Shown here piece by piece: positions 45,741-59,545 of a stretch of 64,000 nt of DNA. Origin of the DNA: Lathyrus oleraceus. Its lineage: Eukaryota; Streptophyta; Magnoliopsida; Fabales; Fabaceae. The stretch's first letter is position 1. Every line of letters begins with the position of its first letter. The translations under genes were made by a program, and so were the position numbers. Below the pieces are notes generated by a model. The model ran no database searches and was not told where the DNA came from. It saw nothing but the letters and a program-made list of their open reading frames with translations. Location of the stretch: assembly GCF_024323335.1 (NCBI RefSeq), contig NC_066581.1:441713816-441777815 (forward strand), given 5' to 3'.

Positions 45741-47255
45741 TTGATTAATTATTGGAAAATACTGGAATAACAGATGATACTTGATGATGGTGTTGACGGG
45801 GTTGCGGATTTCTTCTGACATGAGGCCTCCTCTGCCTCCCAATGGATACTGCATTGGTCTCATCTTCCTTCTTCTTGCAAAACTGTTACCATACCTCTTG
45901 CTTGAAGACACCTTCTCTTTAGACAACTGTCCCTCTCAGACACCTTCTTCTAATCTCATCCCCGTATTTACCATTTCGGTAAAGTCATTGGGGGCACTAG
46001 AAATCATTCGCTCATAGTAGAACGAGCTCAGGGTCTTGAGAAAAATCTTGGTCATCTCCTTTTCCTCTAAAGGAGGGGTGATCTGAGTAGCAAGCTCTCT
46101 CCACCTTTGAGCGTACTCTTTAAATGTCTCATTATCCTTTTGAGACATCGACCTCAACTAGTCCCTATCCGGCGCCATATCCACATTATACTTGTATTGC
46201 TTCATAAATGCTTCACCCAAATCATTGAACGTGCGGACACGCGCACTATCCAAACCCATGTACCACCTCAAAGCGGCACCAGCCAGACTATCTTGAAAAT
46301 AATGAATCAGTAACTGATCATTATCAGTTTGCATCGACATCTTTCTAGCATACATGACGAGATGGCTGAGCGGACAAGTGTTTCCCTTATACTTTTCAAA
46401 GTCAGAGATTTTGAACTTCATCGGGATCTTAATATTGGGAACCAATCAAAGTTCCATAACACTCTTATCGAACAAATCTTTTCCCCTCAAGGAATTGGTC
46501 TTTCATTTCATCCATCTTCTCATAGACATCCGAACCCTCAGACGGCTCGGAGTTGTAGATGGTGTCCTCAACACGAGGCTGGGTATGAACAACCGGTGGC
46601 GGCACAGACATGACCGGGCTAGATGCCAGCATGAAAGAAAAAGTAGGCGCAAAACCCTCTGGCACAAAGTTGGGTGGCATTCCCCACGGGAATCCGGCAG
46701 GCATGGCGGGAGCAAACTGATGGCCATCAGTAGGAACGGTTGAAGTAACAACCTCTGAAATGACCGCCCTTTGAGGAGGAGAAGTTGCAGGTGTTGGAGA
46801 AGATTGACTCTGAGCAGCTAGAACTGACTCCATCATGGCAGTCAGGCAGACGATCTCATCCTTCAATTCTCTTTTCTCTTGTTCCAAGTGTTCCATGATT
46901 CTTGGACGATTGGCGCGAGTATTGTATCATGAGTCAGCTTGGCTGAAGCACATGAGAATAACCAATGAGACATCTGGCGGAAGAAAAACCTATATGCAAA
47001 TGATGCATGAAATGCAATGCTTTGATTGTTTTTATTTTCAAGGAACATACTATTTTATTTGCAAATATATAATAATAATAATTGCAACAATTTGATTGAC
47101 CATAAAAATCTCTTTTATTTATATGATTGGAAGGATTACACTGAGTATAATTTCAGAAACCAAAATCCAAATACAAGAGAAAAGGAAACTAATCATCCTA
47201 AGGATCCCCTAACGATAGTGGTGTCAGATGATCTGGCTGCTGGCGCATACTTCCT

Positions 47256-48673
47256 TCAGATGCGTCGAATCTCGGACACAAAAGAAGTCTTCATCTGAGC
47301 CTTCTCAAGGACAAGCTGATCACCAATATTCTTCCAAGCACCAGAAGGCTGAGGCATACTAGAGGAAGATGAAACCTTTGGCTCTTTCTGTATCTTCATT
47401 GCTCGATCTTCAAGAAGCTCAATAAGTGCATCCTTATCCTTAGACTCAAGCTGCAACTCCTCATGCTTTCGGCTCAAAGCATGGAATCGCTCTTCCCACA
47501 CATCCTTCTCTTGCTTCATCTTGGAGAATGCGTCTTCCAATTCCTCTACATCTTGGTTAGGGAGAGTTGATGTCTCAACCACAACCATAGACATAGGTCT
47601 TTCACAAGCATAAGGCATCTTCAACTCGAAAGCTCTCTTTTTAACCCAAAGAGTGTAAGCTTCCAAAGCTACACAGTTGCGCGGACCAAGATCGGATCTT
47701 CCTTTCCTATGAACATTATGCCAAGCATGTATTATCTTCTGCTTCAAATGTTAGGGATATTTACCCTCTTGATAGAAAAGACCTTATAATTGAGTTGACG
47801 ATGAGCCAAAGTAGGGTTGTAGTTTGTTCCTCCTTGTGTACCAATGAGAGGCACATTAGAGAAGTTACCACAATAATCAATAATATCCAAGCTACTCAAT
47901 GAAGAGTCATACCAAACTATATTATCATTAGTGAGAGACATAAGTCTCTGAGACCACTGCAGACATTATTTGTTCTCCATAGAAGCAGGCGTCTGAGGCA
48001 AGTACGAAATAAACCACTTGTACAGAAGAGGAACACAACACAAAATAGTCCCACCACCTTTAGAATTCCTCAAATGCAAAGTTAAGTACATATCACCCAA
48101 CAAAGTTGGCACAGGATTCCCAATCAAGAAAATTCTAATGGCGTTAACATCAACAAAACCGTCAATGTTAGGGAACAAAGCCAACCCATAGATGAGCAAC
48201 ACAAAGATAGCTTCAAAATAATCTACACTACCAGCTTGAGCAAAGGCAGTAGCTTCCCTAATAAGGAATTCAGAAGTCAATCCAAACATTCCTCCTTTCT
48301 TCACCCAATGAGCCTCAATCTCATACTTCTTCAGATGAAGGGCTTCATCTATAAGATGAGGTCTGGGAATCTCCTCCAATCCACTAAAAGGCACTTTGTC
48401 AAAAACGAGTATTCCAAAGAGATGGGCATACTCCTCTAACGTAGGCACAAGCTGATAATCAAAAAAAGTGAAGCAATCGTATAGAGGGTCATAAAACAGA
48501 ACTAACACACTCAAGAGTCCTTCAACCACATCAGCAAACAATACAGATAGAAGATTCCCATGACGTTGTTTGAAGTCCAAGGGATTTAATACAAAATATG
48601 ATAGCTTCCTTAAGTCTTTCAAGTCTGGACATCTGAAACTATACTTTTTAGTGTTCCTTCGTCCATAATCCAT
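47256..48673 (-). pseudogene. Ogre ORF1 (extra ORF upstream of gag)
   Basis: The minus strand starts MDYGRRNTKKYSFRCPDLKD at 48673. The N-terminal part has LLSVLVLFYDPLYDCFTFFD and QLVPTLEEYAHLFGI, a plant-mobile-domain-like region of the kind found in the extra ORF1 of Ogre elements. Its role is unknown. The middle (CLQWSQRLMSLTNDNIVWYD) follows in frame after a TAA at 47966-47968. The C-terminal part is in another frame from about 47747 and is a coiled coil (EELEDAFSKMKQEKDVWEERF). It ends at 47256. One nonsense codon and one frameshift make it a pseudogene. Total length, about 470 codons, is near full. Confidence 0.8.
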
Positions 48674-49524
48674 GGTCTGAAAATATTTGCAAATAAAACC
48701 TCAGTTCCTTAAAGTTATTTTTTGTGTGATGAATGTTATGATGCGCATGAATGCATGAATGCAACAATCACAAATAAGGGATCACACACAAGGAAAATAA
48801 ACAAAGGTCAAGGGATGAATCAAGTCATTGTCAATATCAATCATCTATTTTGGTGGATTATGGTGTTCACCTTATCAACACCCAAGTTCCATTGATATTA
48901 ATAAGCCTTGATTGGATCAACCAAGAATCAAGGGTTTGTTGTGAGTCACGAGCATGGAGTCAGGTTAAGAATCATCCGAAAGGAGTGTACTAAGGATAAA
49001 ACCTGTAGATCATGTTCTAAAAAGTTCCCAGAGTCTTAATTCCATCTATCAGATATTAAAGGTTATGATGACTGACTCATCAACCCATAATATTCTCAAG
49101 AGAAACTCATCTGAGTGTAGTATCGTGTAACAACTGTTATCAAGTCTACACTTGAACAATCTCCACACTACATCCTAAATAGGCCAAGATGGGTTAAATG
49201 TTCTACGGTCCTTAGCTTCTCGGACCCCAAATCAGAGAAGGTAATGCATAAACACAAATAACTTGTGTGACATCAATAACTCCAAAAGGGTCTCCACTGA
49301 GTAGATGGGTCTCAGGCCAACTTGTTAAGGACTACTCCACACAAGTCGAACATGACTATACCATCCTCATATCTTAATTACACTCAAGTTCGGGTTAGAA
49401 CTTATCTCACCACTCAGAGATCACCAAGCATAACAAGCAGATTATATCATACAAACAAATATACAAACATCAAATATACAATTATATACATACAAGAAAG
49501 TAGGCTAAACCCACTAGAGACTAC
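48674..49524 (-). other. 5' leader of element A, non-coding
   Basis: Untranslated leader between PBS and ORF1, about 850 bp. No open frame of note; the plus frame at 49322-49570 is chance. Confidence 0.7.
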
Positions 49525-49542
49525 TCCCCAGCAGAGTCACCA
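49525..49542 (-). other. Primer-binding site of element A
   Basis: The minus strand reads TGGTGACTCTGCTGGGGA nine bases after the LTR end. This resembles the primer site of Ogre/Tat elements, reported as complementary to tRNA-Arg; the primer identity is from memory. It fixes the inner edge of the 5' LTR at 49552. Confidence 0.7.
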
Positions 49543-52500
49543 CTTAACTTTTGTAACGGTAAATTCATGACCATTAAGCTATGGATAAACTTAACGTTAA
49601 TAAAAGTAGAGTCGCCAACGCACTTTTATCATTTCTAAGGGAAAAGGGAAAAGTACGAACAAAATCCAAAGATAAGAAGTTTTCAAATCAAAACTAATAA
49701 AATGCCAGAGATTACAGGTAAGGGGGTTGGTTACACAGAGGGAAGGTGTTAACACCCAAAGTGTCCTAGGTACTCCTAGGGAGCCTTTTTTGTGTGTGCA
49801 TATGTGTTTTTGTATAAAATAATGTTTGCAATAGAGTATGGGGGTTAGAAAAGAATTCATTAATTATATTTTTGGGTTTGACAAGACCTTCGGACTTGTG
49901 CCTACGTACCAACATAAAATGAGGGATCAAAATCTCATAGTTCGTGGTATCAATTTCAAAATGAGTGAGTTGCTTTTAACAAAATTTTAAGTTTAAGAAA
50001 GAGGCACAAAAAGGCCTAAAAGAATTTTAATGAGTGTTAGTTCTTTTTGGCTTTTGAAATTTTAAGTCAATATGATTAGATTCATTTAGAAATTTGATTA
50101 AGAAAAAGAGTTTGAAAATGAAATGGCATAAGGCCAAAGTTTCTAATTTGCAATAAAGTCTAAGTTTAGAAATCACAAGCAAAGAAGATTTTAAAAGGAG
50201 GGAGAGATTTGAAATTAAATAAGTGGGAGAAGATGAAGAGACTAATCCTACGGAAAAATTAAAAGTTAAGAGTTGAAAGATCTGACAATTGGGCTGCAAT
50301 CCAATAGACAAGAATGTAATATAGAAACCCAATTTCCCTTGGACTTTGGAATCAAGCAATATCAATACACAAACATAAAGATGAAAAGCAAGGCATCAAA
50401 TAAAGATAGCCACATCCAAGCTTAGCAACTTCATGATCTTCTTCATAATCTCCCATGTATCAGATGACTCAGAGATAGGCATTAGACATAGGTTCAAAGT
50501 AACAGCTTCAATAAGACCATGTAGGAGATGAAATCAAATGGGATCTCAATACTTGCATCAGATGAAAGTTCACTTCACAAGCACTTGGTTTCAGAAAAGT
50601 TGGCATTGGCCAAGTCCTTTTGCATAGGGAGTGTTGCCTAATTCTAAGTCCAATGTCTCAAATCAAATCCAACAGTCCACACAAATCTTTTTTAGGGTTT
50701 TTATTGTTATTATGTATATTAAGGTCAAAAGACCACAAAACCAAACAAGATACACAAACAAGTATATACAATCACAATATAATCACAAGATATGGCTCAA
50801 GTGAGCAAAGTGAAAATGGCATTAAAATAAACAAGTTAAATTGTCTGAATAATGGCAAATGAATAAAGACTTGAATTTAAAGTGCATAAAAGTAAATGGA
50901 TTGAAATTAAATGTTAATTGAACGTTAGTTGATTAGAAGTTAGTATTGCTTTTTCTTTTTGTTGTTTAAGTCATTCTTTGGAGAATACTCAACCCACTGT
51001 TCACAAGCATGGATCCTTGAACAAGGACATCTTCCAAAAGAAGGGAAAAAAGCCAAGTTTCCACATAATACCATGAAAGGGGGGAGACTTACAATCTCAC
51101 TTACTAGAATGTTATGCCTTTTGTGTCAAAATTTCGTGCTATGTTAAGCAATCGTAATTGGACTTATGTAGAAGTCATAACTATTTGAGGTCGGGCAATA
51201 GAAATTTTAGTGTTAATGCATGTTATAGATATGGTATTATGAACCATACTCCTAAAACATACCACACTTAAAAGAAAATGGCAAAAGGGGTGGACCTAAT
51301 CTCATCCATACTCATTAATACGTGGACCACTTGATCTCCCTCATTAATTGAGGTGGCAAATCTAGTGGATCTGAGCGTGCGTTCCATGATGGACTTGAGT
51401 CAATACGCTGCACAAGTGGTAATTAAAACCAACGCTCAGGATTAGAACAAAATAGATGGATCCTATGGTCGTGAGAGTTGCCAACACATCGCTGGAGCCG
51501 GAGCTCCGGTCTTTTTCTCCGGTGGACCTCACCGGACTAGTCCACCCTCAACCATCACCAAAATGAAAAAAGAGGACATGAATTTAAAGTAAAAATTCCT
51601 AGGAGCTCGAATCTGGCCTCAATTTTACCTAACTCCAATTATATAGAAAGATACAAGGAGTTGAATTTTGAGGATCATGATCTGAGTTGCTTCAATTTGA
51701 TCTCAAAGCAACTCAATCTTCTTTCCTACATTGGTAGGACTTCAGACAACCAAAAATCAAGAAGAATTATGGAGAATTGAGTGAGAATCGAAGAGATGAA
51801 AAATTGAGAAATTCACCTTCACTACAGGTTTAGATGGACACGATCTTGCTCTCAATTATGCTTGGCCTTGCTCTGGATGCTTGATGGTGTGGAAATGGAT
51901 CAAAAAAGAAGCAAGACTCTTGGAGTTTTGAATCTCAAAACAGTGGAGATTCAAACTCGATTTCCAATGTAAATCCTCAAGGTTATCCTTTGAATAAATG
52001 TGTTTAGAGTTGGTGATTCAAAGTTGGCGCGCCAGGGTCCTCAATTCTGAGTGAATGAGCTTCTATTTATAGTCAAGGCATTGTTATTTGCACACTTGTT
52101 TCAAACTTTCAAAAATAGAAAAAATCCCTTGTATCGATGCATGGACGTGTGATAGGACCATGTAATGATGCATTCAGGTTCAAAATCATGTGCAAACATT
52201 GCCGAAGTCATGTTAACAAGCCATGCATTTGTGTATGGAAAATGGAAGTTCAAATATGCCAAATGGTCTTTCAACTTTAAGCCATGTGCAAGCCATCATA
52301 CTTTGTCCAAATGGGATGAATTTGGAATTTTTGGAAAGGTTAGATCAAGAGGAACAACTATCATGTTGAACACTTTTTCATTTGAAGCATGGATCATGAT
52401 GAATTTTGAGGTGGAAGTTTGGAAAATCAAACATATCAAAAAAAATTCTAAGTACCAAGCCATATGTTCACTTCTTCCACCTTGGGTAACTTTTTCTATG

Positions 52501-53182
52501 AGATAAGATTAGAATAGCATGAGGTATCTTAGGATCAAAAGTAGGTCACAAATTTGACCTCATTTGGATTTATCATGAAGGAGTTATGCATTTTAGAAGT
52601 TGAGGAAAATCACTTGTTCAATGGTATTGGCCGAAAATGACCTATAATGTCTCCTCATATCACATGCATTTAAAGGTTGAATTTGCACTTCCTCCAAACA
52701 TAAAAGTTGAAGTAGACATATTGAATTTGATCATGCAACTTGAATGGCTTTCACCATACAAATTGAGCAAGTTATGGTCTTGGGAAGTTGACTTCCAAAT
52801 TAGGGTTTAGACAAAATGACATATAATCTTTCACCATAACAAATGACTTTCCAAGCAAAAATATCTCTAGACCTAAACATGAAAGTTGTTTGGAATGTCA
52901 TTTAGAGTAACTTTTATCTTGTAATCATTTTCATATGATAAAAATTATAGGAGATAGGGTCTAGGGAACCCCAGTTTTGATCAGTTGACTTCCTCTGGTT
53001 AACCACCATGAACCAACTTGCTAACTTGATATTATCTTGACTTTTGGGACTCATGGAGGATCATATATACATAAGATGATGAAATTTGAAGTATCCCTTG
53101 AAATATTTAATCAATTGTTGAATAAGCTTATTGAAGAAGTCACATAAGATACCTAGATGAATTAGGGTTTCAAGGGCAAACC

Positions 53183-55036
53183 TGTAACACCCCATTTTCT
53201 ACCCACGAGTTATAACAACAAAATCAGAGTCGTAAAATTTTCTATAAATGGAATATTACATGTTCAACTTTAAACAATTTCCATTTTAAGGAATCATAAC
53301 AATATGTAACACTTTTCTTAATTCGACAAAATAATGTCATTCACTCCAATAATTCAACTTCATAAAATCTTACGCAGCGGATTCATAAAAAAGATTCTTA
53401 TCATCTTTAAGCAACATAAATACGACTTAACTTAAAGAGTAAACAACTATAATCCTTCAAACAATTTAAATTTTAGTAACAATTAAAAGATCCACAAAGC
53501 AAACACGCGACAATCCCCCCGAGTGCTACGTATCAGAGCGACTGACCACTGACCCGACCAACGGTAACCGGCTACTTCTCAGGATTACCTGCACGTTGTC
53601 ACATAAGGACAACATTCAACAGAAGGGGTGAGTTACAATAATTATAATCAGTATATGAAAAACAATACAGTAATTAAGAATCGTACACAAACACCACTTC
53701 TCAATTAAATTAAATACCCATACAACAAACCAACAAAAATGCAACTCTAATGAGACTCGACTCGTCATGCATGTGGTACCATTCGGAGTAAAACTCCCAA
53801 CTTAAAATTTGCCGATTTAACGAGGCATCGAGGCTTAAGCCTTCAACTTTCAACTTTTGCCAATCCAGGCCAACGTGGTGTGAGCAAAGCTCCGACTTAA
53901 TGCATATGAATTTACATGACATACACGACTTTAAAATTTCGACAACATAATAATAATAGCAATACAACAATGTTTTCAACATAATTAACTTATAATTAAC
54001 TTTGGCTCACCAAGCTTACAACTCAGTATCTTTAACAACTTTCCGTACACGGAATAACTTAACAACTCAGTCATACTTGTATCGACACTTCATAACATAA
54101 ACCCAACAAAATTACTCATCAAAATTAACTATAATATTGCCCGACTCACCCCGACGAATTTCATTAAATTCTGAGCAATTCGATTTTTCACTTTTCCAAC
54201 AGCGTTAACCCGTTAACGCCCTGGGTTAACCCGTTAACGCAACACAGAATACAATTCCTGGCAAATCTTAACAGTGTTAACCGGTTAACGCCCTTGGTTA
54301 ACCGGTTAACGCAAGACAAACAACAATTTTTCACAATTCATAACAGTGTTAACCGGTTAACACCCTGGGTTAACCGGTTAACGCAAGACAGAAAGCTGTT
54401 CCTGCGCTAACACGAAGCAGAATGCAGAATTCTCCGCATTTTCCGCCGTTGGAGGACTTCCGGACCTCCGATTCCAATTCCGTAAAAAGCTACACTTTCG
54501 GAAAATCAAGACTCATCCAATTACAGATTCAATTACAGCTGTAACATAACTTATTCATCTCAATTTTTCCGCATTCAACATCCCAATTAGGGTCAAATCA
54601 ATGGCTTATCACTACCCATTACATGTTAACCCATAATCCCCATTAAACGACGATAAACCCCCTTTACCTTATTATTTTGGATCGAAGGTTGCTCTAAGAA
54701 TCGGATTCCGGAAGTTTTCTTCTCCTTCCCTCTCGTTCGTACAACAGTTCTCAAATTCCTCTTCTGCTAACTTCTTTCCACTACTGTTTTTTTTTCCATC
54801 ACTTCTTTTCTTTTCTCTTTATTAAATTAACTAAATATCCTAATCTCTAATGGGCCTAATATAACACCTCTCATTTTACTAATTAGCACACAATGATAAG
54901 CCCACTTACTCAAATAACACCATAATTATATTATTATTTCTTATAATAATTTCTACGACTTTCGACTAATTTCCGACTAACCACAATAATTACTTAAATA
55001 TTAAAAATAACAAATAATTATTTTTTTGGCGTTACA
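53183..55036 (-). repeat. 3' LTR of the Tekay element
   Basis: 1854 bp. It contains three 72-bp units (starting near 54200, 54272 and 54344), each with a pair of GTTAACCGGTTAACGC-like palindromes; the first pair is degenerate (GTTAACCCGTTAACGC). Further on (54450-54475) lies the dyad GGAGG...CCTCC shared with the solo LTR at 15198. Confidence 0.93.
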
Positions 55037-55048
55037 ACTCTCCCCCAC
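55037..55048 (-). other. Polypurine tract of the Tekay element
   Basis: The minus strand reads AGTGGGGGAGAGT around 55037-55049, overlapping the end of the integrase reading frame and directly before the 3' LTR. Confidence 0.85.
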
Positions 55049-56119
55049 TTAGAATATTTTCGTCCTCGAAAATTTACCTGCTTCAAACAGCTCAGGATAG
55101 GAGTCTCGCATCTTGCTCTCCAATTCCCATGTCATGCTTTCGCCCGCAGCTCCCAACCAAACGAATTTAACCAACACAATCTCTTTTCCTCGAAGAGTCT
55201 TTGTTTCACGATCTTCAACTCGTACAGGCTTTGTCTCCATTGTTAAATTATCCCGCACTTGCACATCATCCATACTAACCACATGAGACGGATCTGAGAC
55301 ATACTTCCGAAGCTGCGACACATGGAATACATCATGCAAATTCGAAAGATTAGGTGGTAATGCCATCCGATAAGCAACTTTTCCAACTCGTTCTAAGATT
55401 TGATACGAACCAATGAAGCGAGGAGTGAGCTTTTTAGACTTCAAAGCCTTCCCAACACCGGTCACAGGCGTGACTCTCAAAAACACATGGTCACCAGCTT
55501 GAAATTCTAAATCCTTCTTCCGCTTGTCATGGTAACTCTTCTGCCTACTCTGAGAAGCTTTCATCTTCTCTCGGATAAACTTCACTTTCTCGGTAGTTTC
55601 TCGAACTAACTCTGGTCCAAGTACTACACCCTCACCAGATTCGTGCCAACACAACGGAGTTCTACATCTACGACCATACAATGCTTCAAAAGGCGCCATT
55701 CCAATACTAGAATGGTAACTATTATTATATGTGAACTCGATCAATGGAAGATAAGTGTCCCACGAACCTCCTTGTTCAAGAACACAAGCTCTCAGTAAAT
55801 CCTCCAATGACTGAATAGTTCTCTCAGTTTGGCCATCAGTTTGAGGATGATATGCCGAACTCAACCTCAACTTAGAGCCCAACGAATCTTGCAGACTTTT
55901 CCAAAATCCCGATGTAAACCTCGGATCTCTGTCCGACACAATACACAGAGGAACACCATGCAACTTTACAATTACTCGGATGTAAATCTCTGCCAACTTC
56001 GCAATTGGGTAAGTGATGTTAATAGGTATGAAGTGAGCCGACTTCGTGAGCCTATCAACGATCACCCAAATCGAATCATGCCCTCTTAAAGTAGCAGGCA
56101 ACCCCGTTACAAAGTCCAT
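55049..56119 (-). CDS. pol: Tekay integrase core and chromodomain-like tail
   Basis: 356 codons, in the same frame as the upstream gag-pol and separated from it by one TAA. The residues before the first Met, WKWDSIS, show the frame really continues from upstream. The DDE triad is intact: [15 protein letters not shown] and [12 protein letters not shown]. Then come the GPF/Y-like region ([16 protein letters not shown]) and a C-terminal segment with [18 protein letters not shown] and [16 protein letters not shown]. This is a chromodomain of the reduced type found in Tekay elements, thought to steer integration to heterochromatin. It could act only if the TAA is read through or the protein is supplied by another copy. 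Confidence 0.9.
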   Translation of the reverse strand: MDFVTGLPATLRGHDSIWVIVDRLTKSAHFIPINITYPIAKLAEIYIRVIVKLHGVPLCIVSDRDPRFTSGFWKSLQDSLGSKLRLSSAYHPQTDGQTERTIQSLEDLLRACVLEQGGSWDTYLPLIEFTYNNSYHSSIGMAPFEALYGRRCRTPLCWHESGEGVVLGPELVRETTEKVKFIREKMKASQSRQKSYHDKRKKDLEFQAGDHVFLRVTPVTGVGKALKSKKLTPRFIGSYQILERVGKVAYRMALPPNLSNLHDVFHVSQLRKYVSDPSHVVSMDDVQVRDNLTMETKPVRVEDRETKTLRGKEIVLVKFVWLGAAGESMTWELESKMRDSYPELFEAGKFSRTKIF

Positions 56120-56140
56120 AGAAATGCTATCCCATTTCCA

Positions 56141-59100
56141 TTATGGAACTTCCAACGGTTGCATCAACCCAACAGGCTTCTGATGCTCAATCTTCGACTT
56201 CTGACAAGTTAAGCACGCATACACAAAACGAGCCACATCTTCTTTCATTCCGGGCCACCAAAATATTTTCTTTAAATCCTGATACATTTTAGTAGCTCCT
56301 GGATGAATACTCAAACTGCTTCTATGACCCTCTTCTAGAATGCTTCTTTTCAAAATCGCGTCATCAGGAATACAAATTCTTTCCCCTAATTTCAACACAC
56401 CTCTCGCATCAATCTTAAAGTCACTCTTCTCTGATTGACCACAACGATTAAGGATATCTACTAATTTCACATCCAATTTCTGTGCCTCTCGGATACTATC
56501 CATAAAATCATTATTAATCTTTAGCATTCCTAGCATTACACTCTGCAGGGTTACTTCGCAAACCAAACTCATATCACGAAATTGCTCAATTAATTCCAAC
56601 TCCTTAATCATCATTGCTGACACATGCAAGGTCTTTCTACTTAAAGCATCGGCCACAACATTTGCTTTTCCTGGATGATAATTCAAACCGAAATCATAAT
56701 CCTTAAGCAATTCTAACCACCTACGTTGTCTCATGTTCAGCTCTTTCTGATCAAATAGATACTTTAAACTTTTATGACCGCTGAAAACTTCAAATCTGGA
56801 ACCATAAAGGTAATGCCTCCAGATTTTTAGCACAAACACCACAGCAGCAAGTTCAAGATCATGCGTAGGATAGTTCTTTTCATGAATTCTTAACTGTCGC
56901 GACGCATAAGCAATTACTTTATTATTTTGCATGAGCACACCTCCTAAACCCATCAATGAAGCATCACAGTAAATTATAAACGGTTCCTCCGGATTTGGCA
57001 AAGTCAAAACCGGCGCCGACGTCAATCTCCTTTTTAATTCATTAAAACTCTCTTCGCACTGAACATCCCACACGAAAGCTTTACCTTTACAAGTTAATTT
57101 AGTTAACGGAAATGCTAACTTAGAAAATCCTTCAATAAACCTTCTATAATATCCAGCTAATCCCAAAAAGCTTCTAATCTCGGTAGCCGACTTAGGAGTC
57201 TCCCATTGCAATACAGCTTCTACCTTGGAAGGATCTACAGCAATACCTTTTCCTGAAATTACATGGCCGAGAAAACTGACTTCTCTTAACCAAAACTCAC
57301 ACTTGGACAGCTTCGCATACAATTTCTTATCTTTCAAAACATCCAACACTAATCTCAAATGTTCCTTGTGCTCTTCTTCGGACTTAGAGTAAATCAAAAT
57401 ATCATCAATAAATACTACCACAAAATGGTCCAGATAAGTATGGAAAATACGATTCATGTATTCCATAAATACTCCCGGCGCATTAGTCACACCGAAAGGC
57501 ATCACAGAATACTCATAATGTCCATACCGAGTTCTGAACGCTGTCTTCTGGATGTCTTCATCTTTCACTTTGATCTGATGATAGCCCGATCTCAAATCAA
57601 TTTTACTGAACACACAAGCACCCACTAATTGATCCATCAAATCATCTATTCTCGGTAGTGGATACTTATTCTTGATCGTCACTTTATTCAATTGTCTATA
57701 ATCAATACAAAGCCTCATACTACCATCTTTCTTCTTTACTAGCAACACTGGAGCTCCCCACGGTGACACACTTGGTCTTATAAACTTCTTCTCAAGTAAG
57801 TCTTCCAATTGCTTCTTTAATTCATACAATTCAGATGCCGACATTCTATACGGTGCCATCGAAACAGGCCTAGTACCAGGTACCAGATCAATAGTAAATT
57901 CAACTTCCCTCTCTGGCGGCACACTAGGAATTTCATCAGGAAAAACTTCAGGGAATTCTTTCACCACTAACAGTTCCTCAATCTTAGCTTTACTCTCAAC
58001 CGACAACGTCGCCATCAAAGAAAACATCTGAGCTCCCTCTTTCATCAATTTTCGCAATTCTCTGAAAGGTAATAAGTCAACTCCTTCCTCTTCAGGAGTG
58101 GAAAACCTCACCGACTTATGATGACAATTTATATGAACATAATTATACTCTAACCAGTTCATACCAAGAATTACATCCATCCCATCCAACGGCAAACATA
58201 CTAAATCAACATAGAAATCTTTATCGAAGATCGACAAAGGACATTTTAAACATACCAAAGAAGTAGTTATTGATCCCTTAGCTGGGGTCTCAACAATCAA
58301 TTCACCATCCAAAGCGGATAATTTTAAACCCAGTCTTCGAGCACAGTTAGCAGAAATAAAACAGTGTGTAGCACCGGTATCAATAATAGTAATTAAAGGA
58401 GTACCATTTATGAAACATGTACCTCGGATAAGTCTGTCCTCACTGGAGGTTTGAGTTCCGGTCAATGCGAACACCTTTCCAGTTTGAGATTTCTTTGGCT
58501 TCTGACACTGACCTCCAATATGCCCTTCTTCGCCACAATTAAAACAAATCATTTCCTTGTGCTTGCAATCAGCTATTGCATGGCCAGTCTTACCACAGCG
58601 AAAACACCTCTTTACTTCAGCAGTGCATACATTACTCTTATGACCAGCCTGACCACATTTGAAACAAACTATACCAGCAGGGGCACCTCCCCTACTAGTC
58701 CTCTGAGCCGGAGCAGCTCCTTGTTTCCCTTTTCCCACTGGAGCATCATACGGCTTGCCACGGTTTTGATGTTGCTTGCCCCTGCGGTCACTGACAATCT
58801 TGTAATGAGCATTATTGTCTTCTTCAAATATCCTGCAGCTATCAACCAATTCAGTAAAAATGCGTATCTTCTGATACCCAACAACCTTCTTAATTTCAGA
58901 GCGCAGTCCGTTTTCAAACTTGATGCACTTTGAAAATTCAGCACCAGCACCAGTGTAATGAGGATAAAATTTGGACAACTCCACAAATTTTGCAGCATAA
59001 TCAGTGACAGACATGTTTCCTTGCTTCAGCTCAAGGAACTCAATTTCTTTCTTACCACGGACATCTTCCGGATAATACTTTCTCATGAATTCCCTACGGA

Positions 59101-59431
59101 ATACATCCCAAGTAATGACTTCACCTGCCACGGTCAACCTCTCGTGAGTCTCTAGCCACCAGTCATCAGCTTCGACTGCTAGCATGTGAGTACCATACCG
59201 AACCTTCTGAGCTGGAGTGCAATCCATAACACGGAAGATTCTCTCGATCTCTTTCAACCATCCCAAGGCTGCATCTGGATCATGCTTCCCTTTAAACACC
59301 GACGGATTCTCTCTTTGAAAAGTCGCCAAGCTACGTGATCCAGCATCTCCACCAGCATTTGGCAAGTTCTGCACAGCTTGTGCCATCGCTTGCATTGCGG
59401 CAGCCATTGCAGCGTCATTCCTTCCAGCCAT
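56141..59431 (-). CDS. gag-pol: Tekay gag-protease-RT-RNase H-integrase zinc part
   Basis: 1096 codons starting [20 protein letters not shown]. Gag is at residues 1-250. Three CCHC knuckles lie at about 256-309 ([42 protein letters not shown]). The protease DTGA is at 351-354, the RT active site FIDDILIYS at about 674, the RNase H at 820-930, and the integrase HHCC (H..H..CLTC) near the end. In the RNase H the motif reads FSGHKSL where the family has FSDHKSL, so a catalytic Asp is probably replaced by Gly. The frame stops with TAA after MQPLEVP, where relatives have Glu (LExPEWKWDSI), a probable single-base change. It lies between PBS and the integrase core. Confidence 0.92.
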   Translation of the reverse strand: MAGRNDAAMAAAMQAMAQAVQNLPNAGGDAGSRSLATFQRENPSVFKGKHDPDAALGWLKEIERIFRVMDCTPAQKVRYGTHMLAVEADDWWLETHERLTVAGEVITWDVFRREFMRKYYPEDVRGKKEIEFLELKQGNMSVTDYAAKFVELSKFYPHYTGAGAEFSKCIKFENGLRSEIKKVVGYQKIRIFTELVDSCRIFEEDNNAHYKIVSDRRGKQHQNRGKPYDAPVGKGKQGAAPAQRTSRGGAPAGIVCFKCGQAGHKSNVCTAEVKRCFRCGKTGHAIADCKHKEMICFNCGEEGHIGGQCQKPKKSQTGKVFALTGTQTSSEDRLIRGTCFINGTPLITIIDTGATHCFISANCARRLGLKLSALDGELIVETPAKGSITTSLVCLKCPLSIFDKDFYVDLVCLPLDGMDVILGMNWLEYNYVHINCHHKSVRFSTPEEEGVDLLPFRELRKLMKEGAQMFSLMATLSVESKAKIEELLVVKEFPEVFPDEIPSVPPEREVEFTIDLVPGTRPVSMAPYRMSASELYELKKQLEDLLEKKFIRPSVSPWGAPVLLVKKKDGSMRLCIDYRQLNKVTIKNKYPLPRIDDLMDQLVGACVFSKIDLRSGYHQIKVKDEDIQKTAFRTRYGHYEYSVMPFGVTNAPGVFMEYMNRIFHTYLDHFVVVFIDDILIYSKSEEEHKEHLRLVLDVLKDKKLYAKLSKCEFWLREVSFLGHVISGKGIAVDPSKVEAVLQWETPKSATEIRSFLGLAGYYRRFIEGFSKLAFPLTKLTCKGKAFVWDVQCEESFNELKRRLTSAPVLTLPNPEEPFIIYCDASLMGLGGVLMQNNKVIAYASRQLRIHEKNYPTHDLELAAVVFVLKIWRHYLYGSRFEVFSGHKSLKYLFDQKELNMRQRRWLELLKDYDFGLNYHPGKANVVADALSRKTLHVSAMMIKELELIEQFRDMSLVCEVTLQSVMLGMLKINNDFMDSIREAQKLDVKLVDILNRCGQSEKSDFKIDARGVLKLGERICIPDDAILKRSILEEGHRSSLSIHPGATKMYQDLKKIFWWPGMKEDVARFVYACLTCQKSKIEHQKPVGLMQPLEVP

Positions 59432-59529
59432 TTCAACTTATCACTACAACACAACCTAAAAGTTAGATTAGTAACAATACACAATTGTTAGACAGTAACG
59501 ACACGACAACTGGCCGGACAGACCGACCT

Positions 59530-59541
59530 GCTCTGATACCA
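59530..59541 (-). other. Primer-binding site of the Tekay element
   Basis: The minus strand reads TGGTATCAGAGC four bases after the 5' LTR, a perfect match to the tRNA-iMet primer site common in gypsy elements. Confidence 0.88.
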
Positions 59542-59545
59542 CTAA

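Larger units (their letters stand above)
41114..46896 (-). pseudogene. gag-pro: Ogre A gag-pro, broken and twice interrupted
   Basis: The minus strand starts MEHLEQEKRELKDEI at 46896, followed by a Pro-rich linker, the capsid-type Gag region (FKISDFEKYKGNTCP, then ETFKEYAQRWRELA), a Gln/Asn-rich stretch, and the aspartic protease. The protease motif reads VDIGSSLNV instead of DTGSSLNV, so the catalytic triad is changed. The linker then ends in FRSGGFIHG and VDVPIIEHRSK with the stop at 41114. Frameshifts lie near 46500, 45800 and 45195 (in a run of G). In-frame stops include TAG at 46158 and 44658. Two solo LTRs (42935-43956 and 41284-42784) cut it; the coding pieces are 43957-46896, 42785-42934 and 41114-41283. 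Confidence 0.87.

Noticed and set aside
53710..53982. 90-codon frame repeated at 60073-60351
   Set aside because: It lies in both Tekay LTRs and is repeated only because LTRs are repeated; no domain.
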